This document shows positions 44,782-54,016 of a DNA stretch of 64,000 nt, piece by piece; within the stretch, counting starts at the first letter, position 1; the number at the start of each line of letters is the position of its first letter. The DNA is from Vibrio sp. HI00D65 (GTDB taxonomy: Bacteria; Pseudomonadota; Gammaproteobacteria; Enterobacterales; Vibrionaceae). The translations under genes were made by a program, and so were the position numbers. Where the stretch lies: positions 62,001 to 126,000 of the forward strand of contig NZ_LWEH01000005.1 in assembly GCF_001635455.1 (NCBI RefSeq), written 5' to 3'. The notes under the pieces are model-generated. The model ran no database searches and was not told the DNA's origin. It saw nothing but the letters and a program-made list of their open reading frames with translations.

Positions 44782-45783
44782 ATGAACTCAACTCAATCTC
44801 TATTATCTACCAATAGTGAATCCTTTTTCTCATCGTCAATCATGACGACGTATGTGGGCTTTTTCCTACTGGTAGTCATTCTCGTTTCTATTGACATTTA
44901 TCAGACTCGTGGTGGCAACGTCACAATCAGAAAAGCGGCAATCTGGAGTATTTTCTGGTTCTTGCTAGCATTCTTGTTTGCAGGTTCTATCTACCTGTTT
45001 TGGAATATTTACGCGCCAAACAGTGATTACACTTCGCAGAAAGCGACCGTATCATTTATCACGGGTTACTTGTTGGAAAAATCACTTAGTATCGATAACT
45101 TATTCGTGTTTGCGATGATCTTCGCGCAATACCAAGTTCCTGAACATTTAAGACCTCGTGCGCTTCTTTGGGGGGTTATTGGTGCGTTGATGTTACGTGC
45201 AATCATGATCGCGTTAGGCGCGCAGTTACTTACTGAATACCACTGGGTACTTTATGTGTTTGCTGCGTTCCTAATTGGTACAGGTATTAAGCTAGCATTA
45301 GACAAGGGCGAAGAGGAGAGTGTGAATACACTACCTGAAAAGCTACTTCGTAAAGTTATGCCAGTGACAGAAGATTTCCATGGTCTTGCACTAATGATTA
45401 AGCAGGGCACCAAATGGGTACTAACACCAATGATGTTGGTGATTGGTGCGATTGCAGTCATGGACGTGATGTTTGCACTGGACTCTATCCCTGCAATCTT
45501 CGCGGTAACACAAGAACCGTTCTTGGTACTTGCGGCTAACGTGTTTGCGTTACTTGGTCTTCGCTCGTTGTACTTTGTACTTCAAGGCATGATGGACAAG
45601 TTCATCTACTTGAAGCCTGCACTCTCATTCATCATGGTGTTCATTGGTGTGAAAATGCTATTGGTTGATAGCGAGTGGGCTATCCCGACACATTGGTCTT
45701 TAGCGGTATTGGTTTCTACCATGACGATTGCGGTTATAGCGTCGATTTATGCAAAGAAGCCAGCTATTGAACAAGTAAATTGA
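44782..45783 (+). CDS. alx: TerC family membrane protein (Alx-like)
   Basis: A 333-residue inner-membrane protein with about nine helices. It has the TerC/Alx core SFITGYLLEKSLSIDNLFVFAMIF (metal-binding acidic residues) and AVMDVMFALDSIPAIFAVTQEP, and ends with a short cytoplasmic tail. E. coli Alx (321 residues) exports manganese and is induced at alkaline pH through a leader RNA. The length and motifs fit Alx well; the transported ion here is inferred. A strong GGAGG precedes the ATG, directly after a hairpin. Confidence 0.9.
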   Translation: MNSTQSLLSTNSESFFSSSIMTTYVGFFLLVVILVSIDIYQTRGGNVTIRKAAIWSIFWFLLAFLFAGSIYLFWNIYAPNSDYTSQKATVSFITGYLLEKSLSIDNLFVFAMIFAQYQVPEHLRPRALLWGVIGALMLRAIMIALGAQLLTEYHWVLYVFAAFLIGTGIKLALDKGEEESVNTLPEKLLRKVMPVTEDFHGLALMIKQGTKWVLTPMMLVIGAIAVMDVMFALDSIPAIFAVTQEPFLVLAANVFALLGLRSLYFVLQGMMDKFIYLKPALSFIMVFIGVKMLLVDSEWAIPTHWSLAVLVSTMTIAVIASIYAKKPAIEQVN

Positions 45784-46095
45784 AACAAATATAACTTATC
45801 GAAAACTCGATAAGCAATACGTGGTCAATGAAGCAAGAAATTTATTTATGTAAATATTTTGTGATATTGACCACCTTTGTTTGTGGTTTTTTTAGACTAA
45901 ATTCATGATTTAAGCATTATTATGAATTTTTAGTCAGATTTGCTGAATAGGTATTTTTGAGCATTGTTAATGGCTTGTTTCATTAGAAAAACTAATCTAT
46001 AAATCTAAATTTAGTCATTTTTTAACTTGCAAAAGATCACTTATTATTCTTGCCATCAGAATGAAACATACAAACAAATTTATAGAGAGGCAATC
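45784..46095. other. AT-rich intergenic region, 312 bases
   Basis: About 310 bases of strikingly AT-rich sequence (long T and A runs near 45830-46030) before the DUF1127-like gene. I see no gene, terminator hairpin after alx, or RNA that I can support. Confidence 0.5.
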
Positions 46096-46284
46096 ATGGC
46101 TCAAGCAATACAAATGAATACTATCGCTGTTCCTAACTCTATGGATAAGAAAACCTACTCGGTTAACTTCAAAGGATTGATTGCACACATTTTTGATATT
46201 CTTTTCGTAGACAACTCTCCACGTAGTTACTACGAAAGCAACCTATCAGGTCACATGCAGCGCGATATCGGTATCAACCGTTAA
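46096..46284 (+). CDS. DUF1127-like small protein
   Basis: A 62-residue protein ending SNLSGHMQRDIGINR, which resembles the C-terminal DUF1127 motif (an acid-Gly-hydrophobic pattern near DIG.SR) found in small proteins that bind RNA or modulate phosphate and carbon metabolism in alphaproteobacteria. The N-terminal half (MAQAIQMNTIAVPNSMDKK) is unlike classic members. I chose the ATG at 46096 because GAGAGG lies six bases upstream. A strong terminator follows at 46325. The family link is tentative. Confidence 0.6.
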   Translation: MAQAIQMNTIAVPNSMDKKTYSVNFKGLIAHIFDILFVDNSPRSYYESNLSGHMQRDIGINR

Positions 46285-46587
46285 TATCAGCGTAAACGCA
46301 TAGAATAGATGAAATAAAGATTTTAAAAAACGCCAGCTTCTTAAGCTGGCGTTTTTGTATCTAAATAACTTAGTTTCTGAAAGAAAGAGTTATGTGCCGC
46401 GGCCTTTAGATAAGTAGCTTCTATAAACCTATAGAGGCGATAAAGCTGCTCGCGCTGTCGTTCTACATAGCGTGTGAATTGGTTTAGTTTGTCGTGACTG
46501 GTGAGAAAGAGGCGATTTAGTTACGTAATAGTGCTGAAGTGCGTTAATATAGCGCGCTATTATTTTAGCTTTGAGTTCCTGCAATTA
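46285..46587. other. Intergenic region, 303 bases
   Basis: It holds the terminator at 46325-46357 and then about 230 bases before the second DEAD-box helicase gene. No further gene or clear operator is visible. Confidence 0.5.
46325..46357 (+). terminator. Intrinsic terminator of the DUF1127-like gene
   Basis: AAACGCCAGCTT and AAGCTGGCGTTT form a perfect stem around a three-base loop, with flanking A and T tracts. Confidence 0.92.
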
Positions 46588-47877
46588 ATGACTAACACCA
46601 CGACACCAACCAACTTTTCTGATCTTGGCTTAATTTCTCCGCTGATGGCTCGCCTTACAGAGCTCGAATATCAACAGCCAACACCTATTCAAGCGCAAGT
46701 TATTCCTTGTGTGTTAGCAGGACGCGATTTGATTGCAGGCGCGAATACGGGTTCTGGTAAAACCGCTGCATTTGCACTTCCTCTGTTACAACAGATCCAC
46801 CAAGGCGCACCTTTAGACCGTCGTTCGGGCAAAGGTAACTTCGTTTCTGGTCTTATCTTAATGCCTACTCGTGAACTGGCGAAACAAGTTGCTGACAGCG
46901 TTAAGTCTTACGCTGTTCACTTTAACGGTGCGATTAAGACAGTTTGTGTATTTGGTGGTGTGTCTGTGAACACGCAGATGCAAGCGTTACGCGGCGGTAC
47001 GGATATCCTAGTGGCGACGCCAGGCCGTCTGCTTGACCTAATCTCAAGCAATGCAATTAAGCTTGATAAAGTCAAAACACTAGTGCTTGATGAAGCCGAC
47101 CGTATGTTAAGCCTTGGTTTTACAGAAGAACTAGGCGCTATCTTGAGGCTATTACCGAGCAAGAAGCAAACTCTTTTGTTCTCAGCAACCTTCCCTGAGC
47201 AAGTTCAAGCTCTCACTGAAGAGCTACTTAATAATCCTCTAGAGGTTCAACTGCAAAGCGCTAACGCAAGTACATTGGTTCAGCGTGTATTCGAAGTAGA
47301 GAAAGGCCGCAAAACCGCTCTATTAGCACATTTGATCAAGCAACACGAATGGCGCCAAGTTCTGATCTTCGTGAATGCAAAGAACAGCTGTGAACACCTA
47401 GCAGACAAGCTTTATAAGCGCGGTATTATTGCAGAAGTCTTCCACGGCGATAAAGGGCAGGGTTCTCGTACACGTATCCTTGAAGATTTTAAATCTGGCG
47501 AGATCGACGTTCTGATCGCGACAGATATCGCAGCACGTGGTCTGGATATCGAAAAGCTTCCAGTTGTTATCAACTTTGATTTACCGCGTAGCCCATCAGA
47601 TTACATACACCGTATTGGCCGAAGTGGTCGTGCCGGTGAGGTTGGTTTAGCACTATCTCTGATCGATCACGAAGACTACCATCACTTCAAAATCATCGAG
47701 AAGAAGAACAAGATTCGTCTTGAGCGTGAACAAATCGAAGGCTTTGAAGTCGATGCTGAAGCGGTTGCTGAACTGATTGCAGCACTTAAACCTGTTGCTC
47801 CACCTGCTGGCACAGGCAAGAAGAAAAAGAAGAAAAAAGCAGCACAAAATCAAGATGTTTGGCTGAAAAACAACTAA
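46588..47877 (+). CDS. DEAD-box ATP-dependent RNA helicase, second copy
   Basis: A 429-residue RNA helicase with motif I GANTGSGKTAAFALP, DEAD in VLDEADRMLSLGF, SATF and HRIGRSGRAG. Compared with the helicase at 31973 it has a Lys-rich C-terminal tail (TGKKKKKKKAAQNQ), typical of RhlE/SrmB-type proteins that assist ribosome assembly. I chose the ATG at 46588; upstream in-frame codons give an unlikely N-terminal extension. A terminator shared with the opposing PhnA gene lies just downstream. Confidence 0.93.
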   Translation: MTNTTTPTNFSDLGLISPLMARLTELEYQQPTPIQAQVIPCVLAGRDLIAGANTGSGKTAAFALPLLQQIHQGAPLDRRSGKGNFVSGLILMPTRELAKQVADSVKSYAVHFNGAIKTVCVFGGVSVNTQMQALRGGTDILVATPGRLLDLISSNAIKLDKVKTLVLDEADRMLSLGFTEELGAILRLLPSKKQTLLFSATFPEQVQALTEELLNNPLEVQLQSANASTLVQRVFEVEKGRKTALLAHLIKQHEWRQVLIFVNAKNSCEHLADKLYKRGIIAEVFHGDKGQGSRTRILEDFKSGEIDVLIATDIAARGLDIEKLPVVINFDLPRSPSDYIHRIGRSGRAGEVGLALSLIDHEDYHHFKIIEKKNKIRLEREQIEGFEVDAEAVAELIAALKPVAPPAGTGKKKKKKKAAQNQDVWLKNN

Positions 47878-47906
47878 ATTGAAAATAGTTAGATAGCAGA
47901 TACAAG

Positions 47907-47931
47907 AAAGGCGCTCAATCGAGCGCCTTTT
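47907..47931. terminator. Bidirectional terminator between convergent genes
   Basis: AAAGGCGCTC pairs with GAGCGCCTTT around an AATC loop, with A and T tracts on both sides. It serves the helicase gene and the PhnA-type gene. Confidence 0.92.
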
Positions 47932-47958
47932 CATTTTTATCAATTACTTAATGCGAGA

Positions 47959-48516
47959 TTACTTCTTACGACAGAACTCAGCGATTACGTACATTGATTG
48001 ACCGCCGTTTGTTTTACCAGAAACAAGCTTAGGGTCGTCACCAACGCTAATACCGCGGATAACAGTACCTTGCTTAATTACTTGGTTAGTACCTTTAACT
48101 GGAAGGTCTTTAATGACTGTTACGTCGTCACCTTTCTTCAATTCAACGCCGTTTACATCAAGCGGTTTGTCATCAGCAGACATGCCGATCTGAGCCCAAA
48201 CAGATGTTTCTTCTTCCATGTACATCATGTCTAGCGCGTCTTGAGCCCAGCTCTCTGAGTTAAGACGAGTTAGTTGGCGCCATGCTGTTACTTGAACAGG
48301 GGCTTCTTGACTCCACATGCTGTCAGTTAGGCAGCGCCAGTGGTTAATATCTTTAGGCTCGTCAATCTCACCAAGACATTTGTCACATACCATGATGCCG
48401 TGATCCACTGTTACGTGGCTGTGTGGAGGTACTGCGTATGCAGTAAGAGAAGAATCAGAACCACATAGTTCACATTTAGATTGGCAGCGTTCTAGCATAG
48501 TAGCTTCAGAAGACAT
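47959..48516 (-). CDS. yjdM: PhnA / YjdM family protein
   Basis: A 185-residue cytoplasmic protein of the PhnA (YjdM) family. The N-terminal zinc ribbon is CQSKCELCGSDSSL...CDKCLGE, and the C-terminal domain has the family pattern DVNGVELKKGDDVTVIKDLPVKGTNQVIKQGTVIRGI. Despite the old name, no role in phosphonate breakdown has been demonstrated for the family. It is monocistronic and shares a terminator with the second helicase gene. Confidence 0.92.
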   Translation of the reverse strand: MSSEATMLERCQSKCELCGSDSSLTAYAVPPHSHVTVDHGIMVCDKCLGEIDEPKDINHWRCLTDSMWSQEAPVQVTAWRQLTRLNSESWAQDALDMMYMEEETSVWAQIGMSADDKPLDVNGVELKKGDDVTVIKDLPVKGTNQVIKQGTVIRGISVGDDPKLVSGKTNGGQSMYVIAEFCRKK

Positions 48517-48691
48517 AATGGACTCACATTTATTAGGTATTAATATACGGGGCTATTATCCACTTTATTTACAATAAATAAAGAGGTCGTACGGCATTCT
48601 GTCTTGATTAATTTTAGCCGAGATCAACCATTTGTGTTTTAAAGTTTTATGCATACGGTTAATTAGGCTTTGGTAAAAATTGCGGATACAA

Positions 48692-48717
48692 AAATGCCAG
48701 CGGTTAGGCTGGCATTT
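48692..48717 (-). terminator. Intrinsic terminator of fadL-volA
   Basis: AAATGCCAGC pairs with GCTGGCATTT around a six-base loop, 22 bases past the volA stop codon; the minus-strand sequence after it is T-rich. Confidence 0.88.
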
Positions 48718-48738
48718 AGTTTTAGTGATGGAGAGTTA

Positions 48739-51162
48739 TTATTCCAATACCGCTCCATTAATTGAGCCTGCTGATAAAGCGTTGTTTACCAAGAAATCTG
48801 TAGCTTGTGTCTGCATGCTAATGTGATGGTTTAAATCTAGTGGCATAGGCGTAGTGTCATCTTGCGGAGCAACAAATGTACTATGCGATTCCACATCACT
48901 AAACTTTACAAAGTCTTTAGTGCCGTTTGGTGATGTATTGCTTGCATCTACCACAGTTAAGCCAAGTTTCGTAGCGAGCGGTGTTGTACCAGCAAAAGGT
49001 GCATCCGCAACAGTATTTGGCACTGTTTGGTCGTCTTGTGCTTGCCCCATATAAATAGGCATCTGAGTAGAAGCTGCTAGCAAGTAATCAACATTAGTGT
49101 ATGGATCAATAGTATCCAACACGGTTTGTGCCGCATAAGCGAACTGTTGGAACGCGGCCGTCATTGCAGCTAGTTGTTCCGGCGTAGCATTACCTTCAAA
49201 CGTGCTATAACAAACTTGATCTGTTAAACCTGTACAGCTTGCAGAAGCGAAACTTGCATAATCAGTAGAAGCACCCAAAGCTACATTATGCTTAACTTGC
49301 GGTCCAAAGAACGGTGAACCCAACAAAAGGTTAGATATTTGTCCGCCAGAGTTTTCAATAGCTGCAGCACTGAAGCTATATAAAGCATCGGCACTTGTGT
49401 TTCCCAGCGAGCGATTTGAAGCCGCGACAGCAGTTGTTCCAACAATACCGCCTAATGAATGTCCCAAGAACTTAACCTGTGATCCAGCAAATGCTTTCAA
49501 AGGCGAACCGGCAAGTAAACCAGCTTGCAAAGAAGCAGTTAAAGAGGCTCTTAAGCCCATTACATCCAATGAACTTTGGCGTACGTTATCGCGAGCTACA
49601 GGTAGGTTAGCAAGGTTCAAGTAAGCCAACACATCTGCGTTTGCTGAACGGGTATCATCTAGACTGCGCGTACCATGTATTGGTAAGTCAATTGCGATAA
49701 CAGCAACGCCAGCTCTCGCTAAATTGTAAGCGAACGCATAAGCATTTTCTTTAGCGGAGGTTATACCGTGTTGGTAAATCACCACATCAGTAGGATCTGC
49801 ACCATTAGGTGTAAATAACAAAAACTCTACAGACTCTAATGATTTTACCTGAGGAACTAGCGAGTATTTCGTAATAACTCTTTCGCTATCAAGTGGTGAA
49901 CCATCTGCTAGAGTCAGGTTTAGGCCAACAAGTTTAAGCTGTTCTGTTTGGTCAGTCGCTAATACACTAGTATCAATACCTGCTGCAACTAATTGAGCAG
50001 CCATGTTAGCTTGCTCGTTAGCATCACTTAGAGCATTTGATACTTTAGCTAAGCTAGGCATACCTGATTCGAATGGCTGAGAATTCCATTCGCTAGTACT
50101 GGTTTCTAGGTAATAAGGTAACTGAACGAAACCCTGAGTCACATCAACGTTGTCAGTACCACCGTATAGTTCGTTAATCGCAACCTTTAGAGTAGCGATA
50201 GTTTTCGCGTCACCGCCAGCAACATACTTATCAAAGTCTGTATCGTTTGCTAATGCTGTAGTGAAGAGTTCTGTAGAACCGAATTGCATTGTGTAAGCTG
50301 CTGTAAGATCGACAGAGTTAGGGTTTGCGCTGCCTTTCCAGACACCATTTAGGTTTGTCGCTGCCAATCCTGTTGCCGTAGCGCCTTTAGTAGCAAATAG
50401 CGTGTCTCCCACAGACTCAGTAGTAAACCACGTAGAATAAATGATGTCCTCAATATCAAGGTTAATTGCACCTGTTGCTGTCGCGCCAGCGAAGATCTTC
50501 TCTACACCTTGAGTGACTTGTTGAGCTTGTGCAAGGCTACCTTCGGTATAAATCACGGCACTCGATTTAAGTGCTGCGTAACTTGCTGACATACCAACAG
50601 GGTCACCATTCACATCCGTAAGTTCATTTGATAGTGCCAACACATATTCACTGGATGCATCAAGTGAATCTTTAAATACGATCGTGAATGTGTCGGTTGT
50701 AGCACTAGATAGAACCCTGAATTCATTACCTAGTGTCAATACTTTTGTAACACTTGGTGTGGTTTCAGATGTAAGTGAACCACTAAGTTGTAAAAGGTAA
50801 ACGCCACCAGTCGCAGCACCATCCCCTAATCCTGCACCTTCAAAATCCATGGTGATCGGCATAGAGGTCGACCAACCATCCATGGTATTCATTGCGGCAA
50901 TAGGGTTAGTCAATGAGTCATCACCGCCTGTCGGTAGGCCAAGTGTGCCGTCTGTCGTATCCATCAACGCAAAGCTTGGAAGAGGAACCGAAGTATTTTC
51001 TCCTGACAAGTGGAACTTAATATTCGTCGCTTGAGCTAACGAGTCTTGAATGTGTTGTTCGTATTGCGGTGTCGTTGAAGCACCTGAGCTGGATGTATCG
51101 TCGCCACAGCCAGCAAGAATAATGGCTGACGCCAAGACTGAAACTTTAAATAACTTTTTCAT
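48739..51162 (-). CDS. volA: Outer-membrane lysophospholipase lipoprotein (VolA-type lipase)
   Basis: An 807-residue surface lipoprotein of the VolA/Pla-1 lipase family. The signal peptide ends at the lipobox LAGC; the serine-hydrolase nucleophile lies in FLGHSLGGIVGTT with the GxSxG pattern. The N-terminal part matches the family's virulence-factor lipase region (SGENTSVPLPSFALMDTTDG). VolA in V. cholerae cleaves lysophosphatidylcholine so that fatty acids can be imported through FadL. Here it follows fadL by 12 bases, the same pairing, so the two are almost certainly one operon for lipid scavenging. Confidence 0.93.
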   Translation of the reverse strand: MKKLFKVSVLASAIILAGCGDDTSSSGASTTPQYEQHIQDSLAQATNIKFHLSGENTSVPLPSFALMDTTDGTLGLPTGGDDSLTNPIAAMNTMDGWSTSMPITMDFEGAGLGDGAATGGVYLLQLSGSLTSETTPSVTKVLTLGNEFRVLSSATTDTFTIVFKDSLDASSEYVLALSNELTDVNGDPVGMSASYAALKSSAVIYTEGSLAQAQQVTQGVEKIFAGATATGAINLDIEDIIYSTWFTTESVGDTLFATKGATATGLAATNLNGVWKGSANPNSVDLTAAYTMQFGSTELFTTALANDTDFDKYVAGGDAKTIATLKVAINELYGGTDNVDVTQGFVQLPYYLETSTSEWNSQPFESGMPSLAKVSNALSDANEQANMAAQLVAAGIDTSVLATDQTEQLKLVGLNLTLADGSPLDSERVITKYSLVPQVKSLESVEFLLFTPNGADPTDVVIYQHGITSAKENAYAFAYNLARAGVAVIAIDLPIHGTRSLDDTRSANADVLAYLNLANLPVARDNVRQSSLDVMGLRASLTASLQAGLLAGSPLKAFAGSQVKFLGHSLGGIVGTTAVAASNRSLGNTSADALYSFSAAAIENSGGQISNLLLGSPFFGPQVKHNVALGASTDYASFASASCTGLTDQVCYSTFEGNATPEQLAAMTAAFQQFAYAAQTVLDTIDPYTNVDYLLAASTQMPIYMGQAQDDQTVPNTVADAPFAGTTPLATKLGLTVVDASNTSPNGTKDFVKFSDVESHSTFVAPQDDTTPMPLDLNHHISMQTQATDFLVNNALSAGSINGAVLE

Positions 51163-51174
51163 AGCATCATTCCA

Positions 51175-52446
51175 TTAGTTGAAGGTGTAGTTTAGTTGAA
51201 CAGCAGATAGGTAAGCTGTACCTTCCGCGCTGAATGAAAGGTCTTGGAATAATTGGTTAGTCTCGGTGAAGTCACCTTCTTTACTCTGAACAATCGCAAA
51301 GCCTGCATCGAGAGTTAGGTCTGGGTTGATCGTGTAAGTCAGGCCAGCGCTATACCAATAACGATCGCTATCAGGGATACTTAGAGTTGCTTCACCAGCT
51401 TGCTCGTCATAGGCAAAACCTGCGCGAAGTGTCCACTGTTGGTTTAGTGTATATGTCGCCCCTAAAGAGTAGCGATTATTGTCGTTGTACTTTTCTGACT
51501 TCTGGAAACATTGCCCAGCAACACCGTCACTAGTACAGTCTGGGCTTGTTGCTTTAAGTTCTTTAAAGCTGCTCCAATGTGTTTGTTGCCACCCATAGTG
51601 GACTGCCCACTGATCGTTCAACTGATGGAATGCTGAAATTTCGATAATCGACGGTAGGGTGATTTGAAGTCTTCCTGTCGTTTTGGTTGCGCTACCTTGT
51701 ACGATTCCACCTGTGTAATCGGTGAACTCACCATCATCAAAGTCGAGATCGACTTCAGAGCGGTAAGCAATCGAGAAGCGGTTATTCTCGTTTAGTTCAT
51801 ATAAGCCACCGATATTCCATCCATAAGCGAATGTTTCCCCAGTCATCTGAATTAATTTTTTAGATGCGGGATTTCCAGTGACGTTAGAAATAGCACCTAC
51901 ATGTCGGTTTAGTTCCGCATGTGCATAGACGATATTAACACCGCCACCAATGCTTATTTGCTCGCTTACACGATAAGCTATGTTAGGATTAAGGTTGACA
52001 GACACTAGCGCTGTATCACCAGCAAGATCACCTGCAAAAATATCATCTGGATAATCTGTTGCAACACCGTAGTTAGTAAACATACCGATGCCCCAAGCCC
52101 ACTTGTCATTTATCGGGCTGATGTAGTAAGCCGCTGGTACGATTTGCAATGGTGCAACGTCATCGGACGATTGGCTTTGTCCACCTGAACCGGGTACGTC
52201 GTTTTGCGTGACATTAACCTCAGGATCTACGATAGAAACCGCGCCTGAAAATTGGGCTGTATCAAATAGGGTCATTGCAGCGGGATTTCTCGCTAGTACA
52301 CTCGCGTTGTCAGCTACTGCACCTTCACCTGAGAACGAGCGACCAAGACCTGAAGCAGAATGCTCAGCAACTTGGAAGCCAGCGGCAAGCGAATTACATG
52401 CAAATAGCACTGATAGTGAAACGAGAGAGCGTTGTATTGTTTTCAT
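51175..52446 (-). CDS. fadL: FadL-type long-chain fatty acid outer-membrane transporter
   Basis: A 423-residue outer-membrane beta-barrel. The signal peptide (ending SLAAG) and the N-terminal plug pattern GFQVAEHSASGLGRSFSGEGAVADNASVLARNPAAM are classic FadL; the C-terminus ends with the aromatic residue needed by the assembly machinery (LNYTFN, final F/N near the end). It transports fatty acids across the outer membrane. I chose the ATG at 52446 because AGGAGG lies seven bases upstream; the frame is open further but with no FadL sequence. It precedes volA in one operon. Confidence 0.94.
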   Translation of the reverse strand: MKTIQRSLVSLSVLFACNSLAAGFQVAEHSASGLGRSFSGEGAVADNASVLARNPAAMTLFDTAQFSGAVSIVDPEVNVTQNDVPGSGGQSQSSDDVAPLQIVPAAYYISPINDKWAWGIGMFTNYGVATDYPDDIFAGDLAGDTALVSVNLNPNIAYRVSEQISIGGGVNIVYAHAELNRHVGAISNVTGNPASKKLIQMTGETFAYGWNIGGLYELNENNRFSIAYRSEVDLDFDDGEFTDYTGGIVQGSATKTTGRLQITLPSIIEISAFHQLNDQWAVHYGWQQTHWSSFKELKATSPDCTSDGVAGQCFQKSEKYNDNNRYSLGATYTLNQQWTLRAGFAYDEQAGEATLSIPDSDRYWYSAGLTYTINPDLTLDAGFAIVQSKEGDFTETNQLFQDLSFSAEGTAYLSAVQLNYTFN

Positions 52447-52804
52447 CCTTGACCCTCCTAGGGCATCAAATTTCATTATTTTTGTTTGAAAACACACTGA
52501 GCATTTTTGGTGTTGAAGCTCCAATGTAAACAGCATGTTAAATTCATGTTTTATATAAAGTCAAAGAAAGAGTTGTTATTTTGTGAACTTATATTTTTAA
52601 GGGGCGGCACTTTAACATCAATATTATAAATGCAATCAATGATTTATTTGTGGTTGGAGGTGTGACCAGAGCATTTATACACCATTGCGGTATAAATAGT
52701 GTTCAACAGATCAATGTGTAACGATTTTGTTTCTGTTTACCGCAATTCCCTAAATCGGCATAATATTGGCTCATTTTGATGGTCTTTTAATTGGAATTTA
52801 TAGT
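52447..52804. other. Divergent intergenic region, 358 bases
   Basis: The space between the minus-strand fadL-volA operon and the plus-strand M50 protease gene, so both promoters lie here. It is AT-rich around 52540-52720. I see no certain FadR or CRP site; a TTTGTGAAC stretch near 52577 is only a fragment of a CRP half-site. Confidence 0.45.
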
Positions 52805-53887
52805 TTGGAATTACTCGCGATAGAGTTTCTTGGTAAACCGCTTCGTTTAGAAGGATCGATGGCAGGATGGCAGCAGCTATTTTGGGACAACACATTAGTG
52901 TCTCAATTAGATGCGACTTCGGAAGACGGTGATGTGCGTACACACACATTTTTGCTTCGTTCTGGTGAAGAAACGTTGCAGTGTCACGTTGAGTCTACGG
53001 TTCAGTGGCAACCTTTTGAGATGGCTTATAAGGCGCTGGTTAACGGACAAGTCGTCACCGAAGGAAGCCGTAATACTAAAGACATCGAGCAGCAAACTCC
53101 GGTTGTGGCACCTAAACCTGAAAAGCGCTTTAGCCTGATTGGGTTAATATCACTTGGAATGAAAGCGCTCAAGAGCGCTAAGTTGATTAAAGTAGTACTT
53201 GCATCTGCAAGTTTAGCGGCATATTCGTGGCTATTTTCTATCCAGTTCGCTCTCGCTTTGATCGCTTGCTTGATGTTCCATGAATACGGACATATTAGAG
53301 CCATGAAATACTTTGGTATGAAAACAAAAGGTATTTATCTTATCCCCTTCCTCGGTGGTTTAGCTCTCTCTGATGAAAAGATTAATACACGATGGCAAGA
53401 TGTCGTTATCTCAATCATGGGGCCTTTGTTTGGGCTGATATTGTCGCTTGTGTTTACCGTTTTGTATTGGGTGACAGGCGAAATGTTCTTTGCTGGCCTT
53501 GCGGTATTTAATGCCTTACTCAACTTATTCAACTTGCTGCCAATTTTGCCTCTCGATGGCGGTCATGTTCTAAAAAGTATTAGCTTTTCAATGAACAGCG
53601 TGCTCGGTATCGTTCTGTGTGTCGCAGCCGCGGTTGCTGGAGTTGTTCTTAGTTATCAGCTAAATCTAACTCTGTTTGGTTTCTTATTGATTATGGGTAG
53701 TGTTGAAATCCTGTTTGAATGGAGAGGGCGCCACCATAGCCATTTATTACCACTAGATAGATATGGCCAAGTAGTTTCTTTCCTTTGGTATGTAGGTCTA
53801 GTGTCTAGTTTGATCGGCGTTATTTGGTATTTCGCATCTACGGGAGACCAGCTATTAAGCCTACCGTTACAGATCCTTGGTACTTAG
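52805..53887 (+). CDS. Site-2 type intramembrane protease (M50 family)
   Basis: A 360-residue membrane metalloprotease. The zinc-binding HExxH is HEYGH in CLMFHEYGHIRAMKYFGMK, and the second ligand motif is LDGG in LNLFNLLPILPLDGGHVL, the classic S2P pair. A soluble N-terminal domain of about 120 residues precedes the membrane helices, unusual compared with RseP, which has PDZ domains. It may cleave membrane-bound substrates in regulated proteolysis. I chose TTG 52805 because GGAATT precedes it; the frame is open 13 codons further upstream, so the exact start is uncertain. Confidence 0.85.
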   Translation: MELLAIEFLGKPLRLEGSMAGWQQLFWDNTLVSQLDATSEDGDVRTHTFLLRSGEETLQCHVESTVQWQPFEMAYKALVNGQVVTEGSRNTKDIEQQTPVVAPKPEKRFSLIGLISLGMKALKSAKLIKVVLASASLAAYSWLFSIQFALALIACLMFHEYGHIRAMKYFGMKTKGIYLIPFLGGLALSDEKINTRWQDVVISIMGPLFGLILSLVFTVLYWVTGEMFFAGLAVFNALLNLFNLLPILPLDGGHVLKSISFSMNSVLGIVLCVAAAVAGVVLSYQLNLTLFGFLLIMGSVEILFEWRGRHHSHLLPLDRYGQVVSFLWYVGLVSSLIGVIWYFASTGDQLLSLPLQILGT

Positions 53888-53931
53888 TACCTTGTTATAC
53901 AGTAAATGTCAGCGCAGAAGCTGACGAAACG

Positions 53932-53967
53932 AAAAACGCCCTAACCATTTGGATAGGGCGTTTTTTT
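53932..53967 (+). terminator. Intrinsic terminator of the M50 protease gene
   Basis: AAAAACGCCCTA pairs with TAGGGCGTTTTT around a ten-base loop and ends in seven T residues. Confidence 0.92.
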
Positions 53968-54016
53968 ATCAGGTGTAAGTCGAGCTCTGCTATGGGGAGT
54001 ACTCTTCGCATTGATA

